A stretch of 27,038 bases of DNA from Apostichopus californicus (lineage: Eukaryota; Echinodermata; Holothuroidea; Aspidochirotida; Stichopodidae): assembly GCA_020650975.1 (NCBI GenBank), contig JAIPMN010046086.1, positions 1 through 27,038 of the forward strand. The letters run 5' to 3'. The position numbers and the translations under genes were made by a program. The notes beneath the pieces are model-generated. The model made no database searches. It was not told where the DNA came from and saw only the letters and a program-made list of their open reading frames with translations. This document shows positions 22,901 to 27,038 of the stretch, one piece after another (the first letter of the stretch is position 1; every line of letters begins with the position of its first letter).

Positions 22901-24554
22901 AGGACAGACGATCAATTATATCAATTATAATTACATTTTTAAAGTGTAATCTTTCCTCCTCTGTTGACTTTAGTCTTCCAGTCAGCTGTTGTCTTTCCTC
23001 CTCTGTTGCCTTCAATGCATCTCTGAATTGTTGTCTTTCCTCCTCTGTTAACTTTAGTCTTCCAGTCAGTTGTTGTCTTTCTTCCTCTGTTGCCTTCAAT
23101 GCATCTTTGAATTGCTGTCTATCCTCCTCTGTTGTCTTTAATCTTCTAGTCAGTTGTTGTCTTTCTTCCTCTGTTGCCTTCAATGCATCTTTGAATTGCT
23201 GTCTTTCCTCCTCTGTTGACTTTAGTCCTCCAGTCAGCTGTTGTCTTTCCTCCTCTGTTGCCTTCAATGCATCTTTGAATTGCTGTCTTGCCTCCTCTGT
23301 TGACTTTAGTCTTCCAGTCAGTTGTTGTCTTTCTTCCTCTGTTGCCATCAATTTATCTATGAATTGCTGTCTTTCCTCTACTGTTGTCTTTAGTCCTCCA
23401 GTCAGCTGTTGTCTTTCTCCCTCTGTTGTCTTCAATGCATCCTCTGTTGACTTTAGTCTTCCAGTCAGCTGTTGCCTTTCTTCCTCTGTTGCCTTCAATG
23501 CATCTTTGAATTGCTGTCTTTCCTCCTCTGTTGCCATCAATATATCTATGAATTGCTGTCTTTCCTCTACTGTTGTCTTTAGTCTTACAATCAGCTGTTG
23601 TCTTTCTTCCTCTGTTGCCTTCAATGCATCTTTGAATTGCTGTCTTTCCTCCTCTGTTGACTTTAGTCCTCCAGTCAGCTGTTGTCTTTCTCCCTCTGTT
23701 GCCTTCAATGCATCTTTGAATTGCTGTCTTGCCTCCTCTGTTGACTTTAGTCCTCCAGTCAGCTGTTGTCTTTCTCCCTCTGTTGCCTTCAATGCACCCT
23801 CTGTTGTCTTTAGTCTTCCAGTCAGTTGTTGTCTTTCTTCCTCTGTTGCCTTCAATGTATCTTTGAAGTGTAATCTTTCCTCCTCTGTTAAATGTATTCT
23901 TCCAGTCAGCTGTTGTCTTTCTTCCTCTGTTGCCTTCAATATATCTATACATTGCACTCTTACCTCTACTGTTGTCTTTAGTCCTACAGTCAGCTGTTGT
24001 CTTTCTCCCTCTGTTGCCTTCAATGCATCCTCTGTTGTCTTTAGTCTTCCAGTCAGCTGTTGTCTTTCTTCCTCTGTTGTCTTCAATGCATCCTCTGTTG
24101 TCTTTAGTCTTACAATCAGCTGTTGTCTTTCTTCCTCTGCTGCCTTCAATGTATCTTTGAAGTGTAATCTTCCCTTTTCTGTTAAATTTATTCTTCCAGT
24201 CAGCTGTTGTCTTTCTTCCTCTGTTGCCTTCAATGCATCTTTGAATTGCTGTCTTTCCTCTACTGTTGACTTTAGTCCTCCAGTCAGCTCTAATTCAGCT
24301 GCATCTTCTAATTCTGTTAGTTTATCATAGAGTAGTTGTCTCTTTTCCTCTGCAGCTTTAAGTCTTCCAGTAATTTGATGCTTTTCATCTTCAGATATTG
24401 TTAGTTTATCAGTGAATTGTTGTCTTTTCTTCTCTGATGCCATTCTAGTCTTCCAGTTAGATGTTGTTTTTCATCTTCTGATTCACTCAGTTTGTGAGAG
24501 AGTTCCTGCCTTTTGTCTTCTAATGGCTTCAGTTGAACCTTTAGCACATTGAAT
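4711..24554 (-). CDS. Coiled coil-DED-ZU5-UPA-DED-UBA-NACHT protein, 13 exons (gene-level entry)
   Basis: Spliced gene, exons at 24554-22935, 22557-22414, 21995-21911, 14288-13965, 13245-12763, 12577-12351, 11752-11591, 10814-10662, 9962-9914, 9202-8885, 8485-8321, 7441-5652 and 4953-4711. Each has a pyrimidine-rich AG acceptor and a GT donor, and every junction matches in phase. The parts resemble NLR-type innate sensors and death adaptors: NACHT for nucleotide-driven assembly, DED/death folds for recruiting partners, ZU5-UPA as in PIDD1, UNC5, ankyrins and the FIIND of NLRP1/CARD8. A cytosolic immune or cell-death role is inference. There is no signal peptide, membrane segment or LRR. An in-frame TAA at 12540-12542 and a register shift near 24443 break the frame. 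The first exon or exons are not identified. The exon chain is well supported, but whether the gene is alive is open. Confidence 0.75.
4954..5651 (-). other. Intron 12
   Basis: GT-AG intron between the NACHT exon and the last exon. The first 93 bases stay open in the exon 12 frame until the TGA at 5559-5561, so intron retention would give an alternative protein end. Nothing else is recognised. The rest is AT-rich unique-looking sequence. Confidence 0.55.
5652..7441 (-). CDS. Exon 12: NACHT domain and helical tail
   Basis: A 1,790-bp exon, phase 1 to phase 0, acceptor ttctcgttttaaag, donor TCACAG|GTAAAG. The NACHT ATPase shows Walker A GQPGSGKT (7193-7170, exon residues about 83-90) and Walker B LIILDGLEEY (6974-6945, about 156-165), a sensor-like VMITAR and the helical part NVPLILDICNVPLLFVLL. 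An acidic and Ser-rich insert of about 75 residues comes next, then FLYKLIQEWFASKYLARL (about 455-472), the NLR-type QEFFAAxYL signature, and the HYILRFTCHICPASF stretch. NACHT proteins exchange ADP for ATP to oligomerise. Catalytic motifs are intact. Without splicing the frame runs on to a stop at 5559-5561, ending GINNLKCA, a possible alternative end. Confidence 0.9.
7442..8320 (-). other. Intron 11 with DR1-bearing repeat array
   Basis: GT-AG intron between the UBA-like exon and the NACHT exon. Positions about 7740-8200 are filled by the tandem repeat described separately. The parts 7442-7735 and 8205-8320 show nothing recognisable. Confidence 0.6.
7740..8203 (-). repeat. Tandem array of about 140-bp repeat with DR1 motifs
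   Basis: Three partial units with a period near 140 bp. Shared blocks read (as + strand) TTGACCCCTGGTGACCTC, AAATGACCTTTGACCT, AACACTAGGCTTCTTGAAC and CTTGAGATATTGTGTTTAC. The array ends in a (CACA)n-like tract near 8120-8145. A perfect DR1 (TGACCTTTGACCT) lies at 7990-8002 and a one-mismatch copy at 7846-7858. The same family occurs in the opposite orientation at 14780-15620 and in this orientation at 20440-20960. Confidence 0.75.
8321..8485 (-). CDS. Exon 11: UBA-like module
   Basis: A 165-bp exon, phase 1 at both ends if the acceptor ends at 8486-8487 (aaacttccag). A nearby alternative AG at 8499-8500 gives the wrong phase. It encodes EKHEVISKRKLKL, then VNYKILIEEGYKRLDVQRAL and KLSNGKLDLGRRLLLL. 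The EGY loop, the central helix ending in AL and the third helix after SNGKLDL follow the three-helix UBA pattern (MGF/Y ... V.AL ... N.. LA...LL). UBA domains bind ubiquitin. A UBA-like fold next to a death fold and NACHT would suggest ubiquitin sensing, but this is inference from one short match. Confidence 0.6.
8486..8884 (-). other. Intron 10
   Basis: GT-AG intron between the second death-fold exon and the UBA-like exon, AT-rich. The only feature is that the exon 10 frame remains open into it until TAA at 8832. Confidence 0.55.
8885..9202 (-). CDS. Exon 10: second death-fold domain (DED-like)
   Basis: A 318-bp exon, phase 1 at both ends, acceptor ttatattccttag, donor GATG|GTAACA. It encodes RQVDLHKYEKLRGDIAKHL, then LGIFFELKPAENETIQ, then MLLKILDERELIMPERMIG and GLKAIHFNKVARLVLEYID, six helices in death-fold order. 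The ending L..I....VA.LVLEY is DED-like, and the middle is also compatible with a death domain. A Lys/Glu/Gly tail (EKNGKENEGGKDG) precedes the donor. The open frame runs on through the donor to a TAA at 8832, which would give an alternative C-terminus if the intron were retained. ZU5-UPA followed by a death fold is the arrangement of UNC5 and PIDD1. Confidence 0.75.
9203..9913 (-). other. Intron 9 with degenerate donor-like repeats
   Basis: GT-AG intron. Positions 9250-9450 are enriched in CATGCA-type words. Positions about 9660-9910 hold four loose copies of a 55-66 bp unit containing CTACTTAGACACTCACCTGGG-like wording; its last copy overlaps the genuine exon 9 donor. Nothing else is seen. 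Confidence 0.5.
9914..9962 (-). CDS. Exon 9: short linker exon
   Basis: A 49-bp exon, phase 0 to phase 1, acceptor gtgttttccttcag, donor CACCCAG|GTGAGT. It encodes VKDILLSPESQKILHP plus one base that forms Glu with the next exon. Both splice sites are strong and the phase change (0 to 1) is exactly what is needed between UPA and the second death fold. Its intron side holds degenerate copies of the same donor region (9710-9900). Confidence 0.65.
9963..10661 (-). other. Intron 8
   Basis: GT-AG intron. A short (ATTCA)n run sits at 10400-10419 and may be the end of a dispersed repeat. No other feature is seen. Confidence 0.5.
10662..10814 (-). CDS. Exon 8: UPA domain, last part
   Basis: A 153-bp exon, phase 0 at both ends, acceptor ttttatctattag, donor TCAAAA|GTGAGT. 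It encodes HVDIDYLCAASRVSHQFRL, an acidic turn TRDKDGDTDMVDV and NLKVSQHEMNQTDLIFQSK. The closing L-K-V-S-Q-stretch resembles the final strand of UPA domains (D-L-N-F-K-V-x-Q in relatives). It is hidden from simple ORF scans because it is short and begins without Met. Confidence 0.7.
10815..11590 (-). other. Intron 7 with a tRNA-derived SINE
   Basis: GT-AG intron. The part 11100-11512 is a SINE-like sequence on the - strand (separate entry). The part 10815-11090 shows nothing recognisable. Confidence 0.5.
11100..11512 (-). mobile_element. tRNA-derived SINE (- strand), edges uncertain
   Basis: The - strand starts with a tRNA-like head: an A-box-like GTAGCAGTTAGAG at 11501-11489 and a B-box-like GGTTCAAAATCCC at 11462-11450 (one extra A compared with GGTTCAAATCC). 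The spacing of about 27 bases between the boxes fits tRNA-derived promoters. The head is followed by a non-tRNA body without a clear tail, so the 3' edge is a guess. It lies just outside exon 7. Confidence 0.5.
11591..11752 (-). CDS. Exon 7: UPA domain, middle part
   Basis: A 162-bp exon, phase 0 at both ends, acceptor tccttatgtttcag, donor ACAAAG|GTTTGT. It encodes LLLEDHHTKLCLGNYTTFQ, then HVSYIDLIMSSLGGVYHLTKEESTK. It continues directly from CFCKDSDEEYK of exon 6, a join seen in UPA domains, where an acidic E-EYK/L-E-H stretch precedes a G-x-F-like strand. No independent domain is visible. Confidence 0.72.
11753..12350 (-). other. Intron 6
   Basis: GT-AG intron, AT-rich. Nothing recognised beyond the splice sites. 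Confidence 0.5.
12351..12577 (-). CDS. Exon 6: UPA domain, first part, with in-frame stop
   Basis: A 227-bp exon, phase 1 to phase 0, acceptor cttattatag, donor ACAAG|GTGAGG. It reads EITWTEEKFIG, stop, then KLDPEKISLDVNILSYVFVNLVSQE and ends in VLITVCFCKDSDEEYK, the typical opening of UPA. Both sides of the TAA (12540-12542) are in the same frame and both look coding, so this is a simple nonsense change and not a frameshift or a missed splice. The position that is HFS in autoproteolytic PIDD1 reads ILS here. The stop would remove all of UPA, the second death fold, UBA and NACHT. Confidence 0.75.
12763..13245 (-). CDS. Exon 5: acidic linker and ZU5 domain
   Basis: A 483-bp exon, phase 1 at both ends, acceptor ttctattttcag, donor GAAG|GTAAAG. 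The first 70 residues are acidic and charged (FDPDDELTASQGSDERE, then MERTEREELPKQRK). ZU5 follows: YEGGTISIMGVHLTISEDAV, then a variable loop GSARRGR, then TPLIKLEPEGLTLNKPAQLAIPHSA and IIPEPDRHDVIIFTGLKN. The PLI.LEPEGL...KPAQL.IPHSA stretch is diagnostic of ZU5 in UNC5, ankyrin, PIDD1 and FIIND proteins. Its partner UPA follows in the next exons, as in those families. Confidence 0.88.
13246..13964 (-). other. Intron 4
   Basis: GT-AG intron between DED and ZU5 exons. The ZU5 frame is open through the acceptor up to an ATG at 13465, but the encoded stretch lacks domain character and the strong acceptor ttctattttcag marks the real exon edge. Nothing else is recognised. Confidence 0.5.
13965..14288 (-). 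CDS. Exon 4: death effector domain (DED)
   Basis: A 324-bp exon, phase 1 at both ends, so it can be gained or lost without changing frame. After DYGRLMVNVAEDLT come six amphipathic helices in the DED pattern: LATLFGLPQAETDMLRRVS, then TLINFMKTRNIINMYDVTNL, then LVYIQLNQTNENLL. The layout (E/D-L-T near the end of helix 1, then ...F...R.II...N...L) matches DEDs such as those of FADD and caspase-8. The classic RxDL at the end of the domain is not kept. DEDs bind other DEDs to build signalling filaments, so this is the likely recruiting module. A Pro- and Glu-rich tail leads to the donor CCTG|GTAAGA. It could be a divergent CARD or death domain, but DED fits best. Confidence 0.72.
14540..14765 (-). 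repeat. Inverted copy of the 190-bp repeat unit
   Basis: Reverse complement of the unit at 20970-21360. Shared words include GAGGACTTCCAGGTGTTTGG, AAATTCTATTGTTATG, GTTAGGGTACATGGA and GAGGTCCTTGGTCTGAATGT, ending in the same (GTGTGT)-like tract. It lies directly before the tandem array that is likewise inverted relative to the array at 20440-20960. Confidence 0.65.
14780..15622 (+). repeat. Tandem array, about 282-bp period (2 x 141), DR1-bearing
   Basis: The block CTCATATTTGGCATGTGGCTTCCC...AAGAACC.ATTGTT recurs at about 14809, 15090, 15374 and 15515, giving spacings of 281, 284 and 141. Blocks such as TTTTTGCACAATTTTGTGAAGGTCA, GGTCACCAGGGGTCAAAA and TATCTCCAGA recur at the longer spacing. 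One-mismatch DR1 sites lie at 15291-15303 and 15576-15588. Open frames across it are chance. Confidence 0.75.
16701..16803 (+). repeat. Direct duplication, about 50 bp, two copies
   Basis: AGTTTG.TT.TA..TATTAGATA.TGATCACATGACTACCAGA.GGGGTATGT occurs at 16701-16750 and again at 16751-16803, with few differences. A short tandem duplication without other context. Confidence 0.8.
17402..20153 (+). repeat. Region with dispersed 13-mer GTTACGGCGTGAC, possible non-autonomous element
   Basis: GTTACGGCGTGAC occurs at 17413-17425, 17578-17590, 17793-17805 and 19974-19986, with one-base variants at 17780-17792, 19938-19950 and 20141-20153, and inverted at 19961-19973. The first and last copies share the longer context ACCCTTATTTTGTTACGGCGTGA. 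Copies cluster at both ends (17413-17805 and 19938-20153) with 2.1 kb of AT-rich non-coding sequence between, the layout of subterminal transposase-binding repeats. The copies at 17780-17805 are head-to-tail, and those at 19961-19986 form a 26-bp perfect palindrome. No transposase, terminal inverted repeat or target duplication was found, so the element call is inference. Confidence 0.6.
20440..20965 (-). repeat. Third DR1-bearing array, same family
   Basis: Blocks TTTGCCCTCTTCTGACCCC, AAATGACCTTTCACCTCC, AATTGGTTTTGCTGAAC, GTGAGATATCATGTTTACAAG and TTCTTGAGGTGTTGTGCG repeat with about 140-bp spacing in the same orientation as the 7740-8203 array, ending in a (CACA)n tract. A near-DR1 (TGACCTTTCACCT) is at 20554-20566. 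It is more diverged than the other two arrays. Confidence 0.65.
20970..21360 (+). repeat. Direct duplication, about 190-bp unit
   Basis: The unit starting TTCAGACCGAGGACCCCATT at 20981 is repeated at 21171 (190 bp later). Each unit contains GAGGACCTGGAATTCTTTTG and TCAAGTCCTCGG, so that CCGAGGAC/GTCCTCGG words form local inverted repeats. The end near 21375-21392 reads CTGCCTTCGGCAAGG, a small hairpin. Open frames on both strands here are repeat artefacts. Confidence 0.78.
21573..21834 (+). mobile_element. tRNA-derived SINE with (ATAC)n tail
   Basis: tRNA-like head with A box TAGCTCAGTGG (21583-21593) and B box GGTTCGAGTCA (21627-21637), a GGAGTG/CACTCC acceptor-like pair (21576-21581 with 21635-21640), then a body of about 160 bp and a tail of ACAT repeats (about 21802-21826). 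ACTATT flanks both sides (21567-21572 and 21835-21840), a possible 6-bp target duplication. The boxes are intact, so it may still be transcribed by RNA polymerase III. Confidence 0.8.
21911..21995 (-). CDS. Exon 3: short acidic linker
   Basis: An 85-bp exon, phase 0 to phase 1, acceptor tttattttgcag, donor GGCAG|GTAGGA. It encodes 28 residues with an acidic core, MEEETPLEERDTLDISQ, and its last G joins the next exon to form an Ala codon. There is no domain. It links the coiled coil to the first DED across the 7.6 kb intron. Support is splice-site quality and phase agreement. It is too short to be recognised by homology. Confidence 0.65.
22414..22557 (-). CDS. Exon 2: helical linker (ELEGAKSIL...)
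   Basis: A 144-bp exon, phase 0 at both ends, with acceptor tatatggcag and donor TTG|GTAAAT. It encodes 48 residues starting ELEGAKSILRATKDEL and ending REALNRQEL. It is rich in Glu, Lys, Leu and Ala with no Pro or Gly breaks after the start, so it likely extends the coiled coil. The repeat unit of exon 1 is no longer visible. It joins exon 1 (ends phase 0) and exon 3 (starts phase 0) without frame change. Confidence 0.75.
22558..22934 (-). other. Intron 1
   Basis: GT-AG intron between the coiled-coil exon and exon 2. A fragment near 22730-22760 resembles the GACCTTT wording of the dispersed repeats. Nothing else is recognised. Confidence 0.5.
22935..24300 (-). repeat. 84-bp (2 x 42 bp) coding tandem repeat
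   Basis: The DNA under the coiled coil is a tandem array whose 84-bp unit alternates two 42-bp halves, both multiples of 3, so gain or loss of units keeps the frame. Neighbouring copies are near-identical, including silent positions, and some have lost 21 bp (one heptad). This is the signature of slippage or unequal exchange. Confidence 0.9.
22935..24554 (-). CDS. Exon 1 of model: 14-residue-repeat coiled coil
   Basis: About 34 tandem copies of a 14-residue unit, two heptads, alternating LTGRLKSTEEERQQ and FKDALKATEEERQQ, so the real period is 28 residues or 84 bp. A few copies have lost one heptad (TTEDALKATE). Leu or Phe at unit positions 1 and 5, with Glu, Gln, Arg and Lys elsewhere, predict a long charged helical rod for dimer or oligomer formation. 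The acceptor is at 24555-24556 (phase 2) or 24539-24540 (phase 0). The donor at 22933-22934 follows HFKN in phase 0. The first 35 residues (KPLEDKRQELSHKL) lie in another frame from the rest: the register is broken at about 24443-24447. The ATG at 24443 could serve as a start, but the homologous repeat upstream suggests the coding originally continued. Copies are near-identical in DNA, a sign of recent expansion. Confidence 0.8.
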
Positions 24555-25220
24555 CTGAAACAGACATATAAGATGCAAACATGGTTAAAGATTGTCTTCA
24601 ATCCAAGCGATTTATTTATGTAAATGAACAAAGTTCAATATATCTTCCAGGAAAATATTGTGACAAACTTGCCAAAACTTAGTGGGTTCCCATTTTGGTC
24701 CAACTTTAGCATGTTTTTGGAGGTGACCATGCGAATCTTTCACTAGGTGTTGATTTTGGCCCTGCTTCTGAGCAATTGCACAAAGTCAAGCCCTTTCAAT
24801 GAATCCAATATATCAACGATATGACATAACAAAATTTCAAAGGAAAGGAAATTCGAAATTTTACCAGTCTTTTCTGAACATATCTCAAAGGAAACTTTTG
24901 AGTATATATTCCATAAGTTACAGACTTATGTAAATATTTGACTTTAATGCAAGATCTTGACATTGAATGAACAAGTTTTCTTGCCAACTTATTTATCAGA
25001 TAATTTTTTATCAAAAGTTGGTATTAATGGAGCATCCTTCTTCTATCAACCATGGGTTAATTAACTAATTTAATACAATTGTATATTACCTCAAATCGCA
25101 TTTATTTATTTTGAGGGCAACACATTTGCATGTTTGGGTCAACAAAGGTCAATTAGGGGTCGAAAACTAGTATATTTGCAATAACTTGAAAACAAAATGT
25201 CCGTCAAGGTTTAAAGTAAG

Positions 25221-26540
25221 GCTATTGTAATCCAGTAGTCGACCCGCATCTAGGTGACCTGTGACCTCAGGTTGACCTCCAGTGACCTGTATTAGTTTTT
25301 TGGTTATTTGAAGTTTCGTGACCATAATCGGATCTCAAAGAAACCTTCTGATCAAAATTGTCCATGGTTGACCCCTGTGCAATCTTTGTCTTGTCTGCGG
25401 GGTTATCAGATGTCATTTTTTTTTACATAAGTACAGTTAGGATGGTCGTACAGACTTGTCATGTACCTTTTTGGCATGGTCAGCGTGTCAAACTACTTCT
25501 GACAGTGAGGTCAAAAGGTTAAAATGTCAAATCTTGAAGACACAGGGCAAAACAAAAAAGTTGGACAATATTTCGATATATGATAGAGCTCTTTGTGCTC
25601 TATAGAGGAAACTCCCGCTACACTCGGTCACCCAGTTCTCATGTTATAAGGGGCCAAAGGTTGGTTTTACCTTTTTAGCAAAAACATCATGTGTGAACAT
25701 TGTAGCAAATAACATTTTAGGACATATTTCATATCATCGAGGGGAACATTTTTGATAAAAACCATGAGGTCATCTAAGGTCATTCAAGGTTGCTTCTATA
25801 CATGTGCAAAAAACTGCCAACTTATGCTAATTGTTGCAACAACTTCTAGTCACAAAGTCTGACATGGCTGATATATTGGGACAAGTTGTAAATAAAGTAG
25901 TGGCACGTTTTGTAAAATTACTGTTATGTGATCCAAGGTCACCAAAGGTCAATTATGGGTCAAAATGTGTTTTCTCTTGTGCAATAAGTTGTGAAACTAC
26001 CACTTGCAAGTTTTGATATAGTTGATTTTTGAGCATCAGGGGGAGCGGGCATTTGTCCCCTTAGATTTTTTTCCTTTCCCCCTCCACCCCCCCCCCCCCA
26101 TTCAGATCTGGTACACATTCCAAATTTCTCTAATCAGATATAAAATTGCAATACTTTCAGAGTTAAGGTGTATCCTTTCCATTTTCCACTTAAACATATA
26201 TAGGCAATATTATATAACTCCTCCGACATAGCAGGTCTACGCTAAACACACAGCGTATATACTGTACAGCTGACATGACTCAACTTTTTTATCCATGGAA
26301 ATAGTGAGATACAGTGGTGGCACTACAGGGGGGGGGGTGGGAGGGCCATTTGTCCCTTCAGATTGTTTTCTCTTTTGTACTTGAGAGGTCAAGCAGCAGT
26401 CTCCACTTCAGATAATTATCAGCAGTGATGACTGATAGAATGCATGCATGGATGGACATTAAGGTTGGGAGTTGGCTATTGCAATCCAATAGTCGACCCG
26501 CATCTGGGTGACTTTTGACCTGTATTACTATCTTTGGTTA
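25221..26540 (+). repeat. Dispersed repeat Z, two copies 1,254 bp apart
   Basis: The block GCTATTGTAATCCAGTAGTC and the GACCCGCATCT.GGTGAC wording that follows occur at 25221-25330 and again at 26475-26545, each leading into CCTGTATTA and TTTGGTTATTTGAA. The first copy has extra TGACCT words, including a DR1 with G spacer at 25255-25267. Confidence 0.75.
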
Positions 26541-26965
26541 TTTGAATGTTTGTATCAATTTTTGTGCTCGTCAGATCACCTATAGTAAATATATGAACAT
26601 TAATTTTATGGTGAAATTATGAATTTGATACATGTGTTATCAATCTGCAAATAACCACAGGCAAGGTAAACATGACCAAATACCAAGTTCCAATAAAAAC
26701 TTTAATCCTTTCCATTTTCCACTTAATAATATAGGCAATATTATATAACTCCTCCGACATAGCACAGGCTACGCTTCACACACAGGGTACTGCTGACATG
26801 ACTTACTTAAGTTCTTTATCCATGGAAATAGTTAGTGAGATACAGTGGTGGCGCTACAGTGGGAGGGGTCATTTGTCTCCTCAGATTGCTTTCCTTGCCC
26901 CCTCAAACCCCACTCAGATCTGGAAATTTCTCTAATCAGGTTTAAAATTGCAACATTTTCAGAGG
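26034..26965 (+). repeat. Dispersed repeat blocks X and Y in order X-Y-X-Y-X
   Basis: Block X (CATTTGTCCCCTTAGATT... CAGATCTGG ... AATTTCTCTAATCAG) is at 26049-26165, partly at 26345-26375 and again at 26868-26965. Block Y (CCTTTCCATTTTCCACTTAA ... AACTCCTCCGACATAGCA ... ATCCATGGAAATAGT ... ACAGTGGTGGC.CTACAG) is at 26173-26330 and 26707-26862. The order indicates tandem copies of one Y-X unit, interrupted by the second Z copy. Confidence 0.75.
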
Positions 26966-27038
26966 TTAGATACCTGTATGTAAAAGTTGTCCAATTGATA
27001 CATTTTTACACCCCCAAGAATCTATGTTGCCTCCAGGT

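Larger units (their letters stand above)
24555..27038. other. Upstream flank or first intron, no exon recognised
   Basis: No convincing - strand exon is seen here. The acceptor at 24555-24556 (tctgtttcag) implies that an upstream exon exists, probably beyond the right edge. The region carries dispersed repeats from about 25130 on (separate entries), many GACCT/AGGTC words, and C or G homopolymers at 26088-26100 and 26331-26338. Confidence 0.5.

Noticed and set aside
23353..23952. Second - strand frame (EGNRGRKTTADW repeats)
   Set aside because: Out-of-frame shadow of the same tandem repeat.
22897..24330. A long + strand open frame (477 residues, repeated SSSVDFSLPVSCCL-type wording) opposite the coiled-coil exon
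   Set aside because: The 84-bp unit is a multiple of 3 and happens to lack stops in this antisense frame, so the frame stays open through all copies. The - strand reading is a sensible coiled coil joined by splice sites to a phase-consistent gene; the + strand one is not.
24555..27038. Additional 5' exons in the upstream flank
   Set aside because: Short frames on the - strand lack recognisable repeats, domains or paired splice sites.
1..27038. CRISPR array, operons, bacterial promoters or ribosome binding sites
   Set aside because: The sequence is clearly animal: introns, SINEs, LINEs and ZU5/DED domains. The tandem repeats are coding heptads or satellite-like arrays.

Overview
The window is eukaryotic. 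It is AT-rich, its exons are joined by GT-AG introns, and it carries Penelope-like and CR1/L2-like retroelements, tRNA-derived SINEs, and a NACHT protein carrying death-fold domains. This fits a marine invertebrate deuterostome, most likely an echinoderm such as a sea cucumber. The species is inference from gene family and repeat style only.

Layout. Positions 1-2318 hold the decayed 3' part of a Penelope-like element on the + strand: reverse transcriptase, GIY-YIG remnant and a hammerhead-like tail. Positions about 2318-4230 hold a decayed CR1/L2-like LINE on the - strand: ORF1 esterase-like piece, endonuclease tail and RT. Almost everything else, 4711-24554 on the - strand, is one gene. I rebuilt 13 exons by hand from splice sites, and every junction agrees in reading phase. 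In order they encode a 14-residue-repeat coiled coil, a linker, a DED, ZU5, UPA, a second DED-like death fold, a UBA-like module, NACHT with a helical tail, and a last exon without LRRs. Counted from the Met at 24443 the product would be about 1,880 residues. It resembles an NLR immune sensor or adaptor in which a FIIND-like ZU5-UPA unit sits N-terminal to NACHT. Human NLRP1 carries that unit C-terminal to NACHT.

The gene carries two lesions: an in-frame TAA in the UPA exon (12540-12542) and a register-breaking indel near 24443. It may be a recent pseudogene, a null allele, or a good gene with assembly errors.

The introns are rich in repeats. The 7.6 kb intron 14289-21910 contains a 2.75 kb region studded with the 13-mer GTTACGGCGTGAC, including a 26-bp perfect palindrome. 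It also contains oppositely oriented tandem arrays carrying perfect DR1-type nuclear-receptor sites, a 190-bp duplication and a tRNA-derived SINE. The upstream flank 24555-27038 holds dispersed repeats and no recognisable exon, so the true 5' end of the gene probably lies outside the window.
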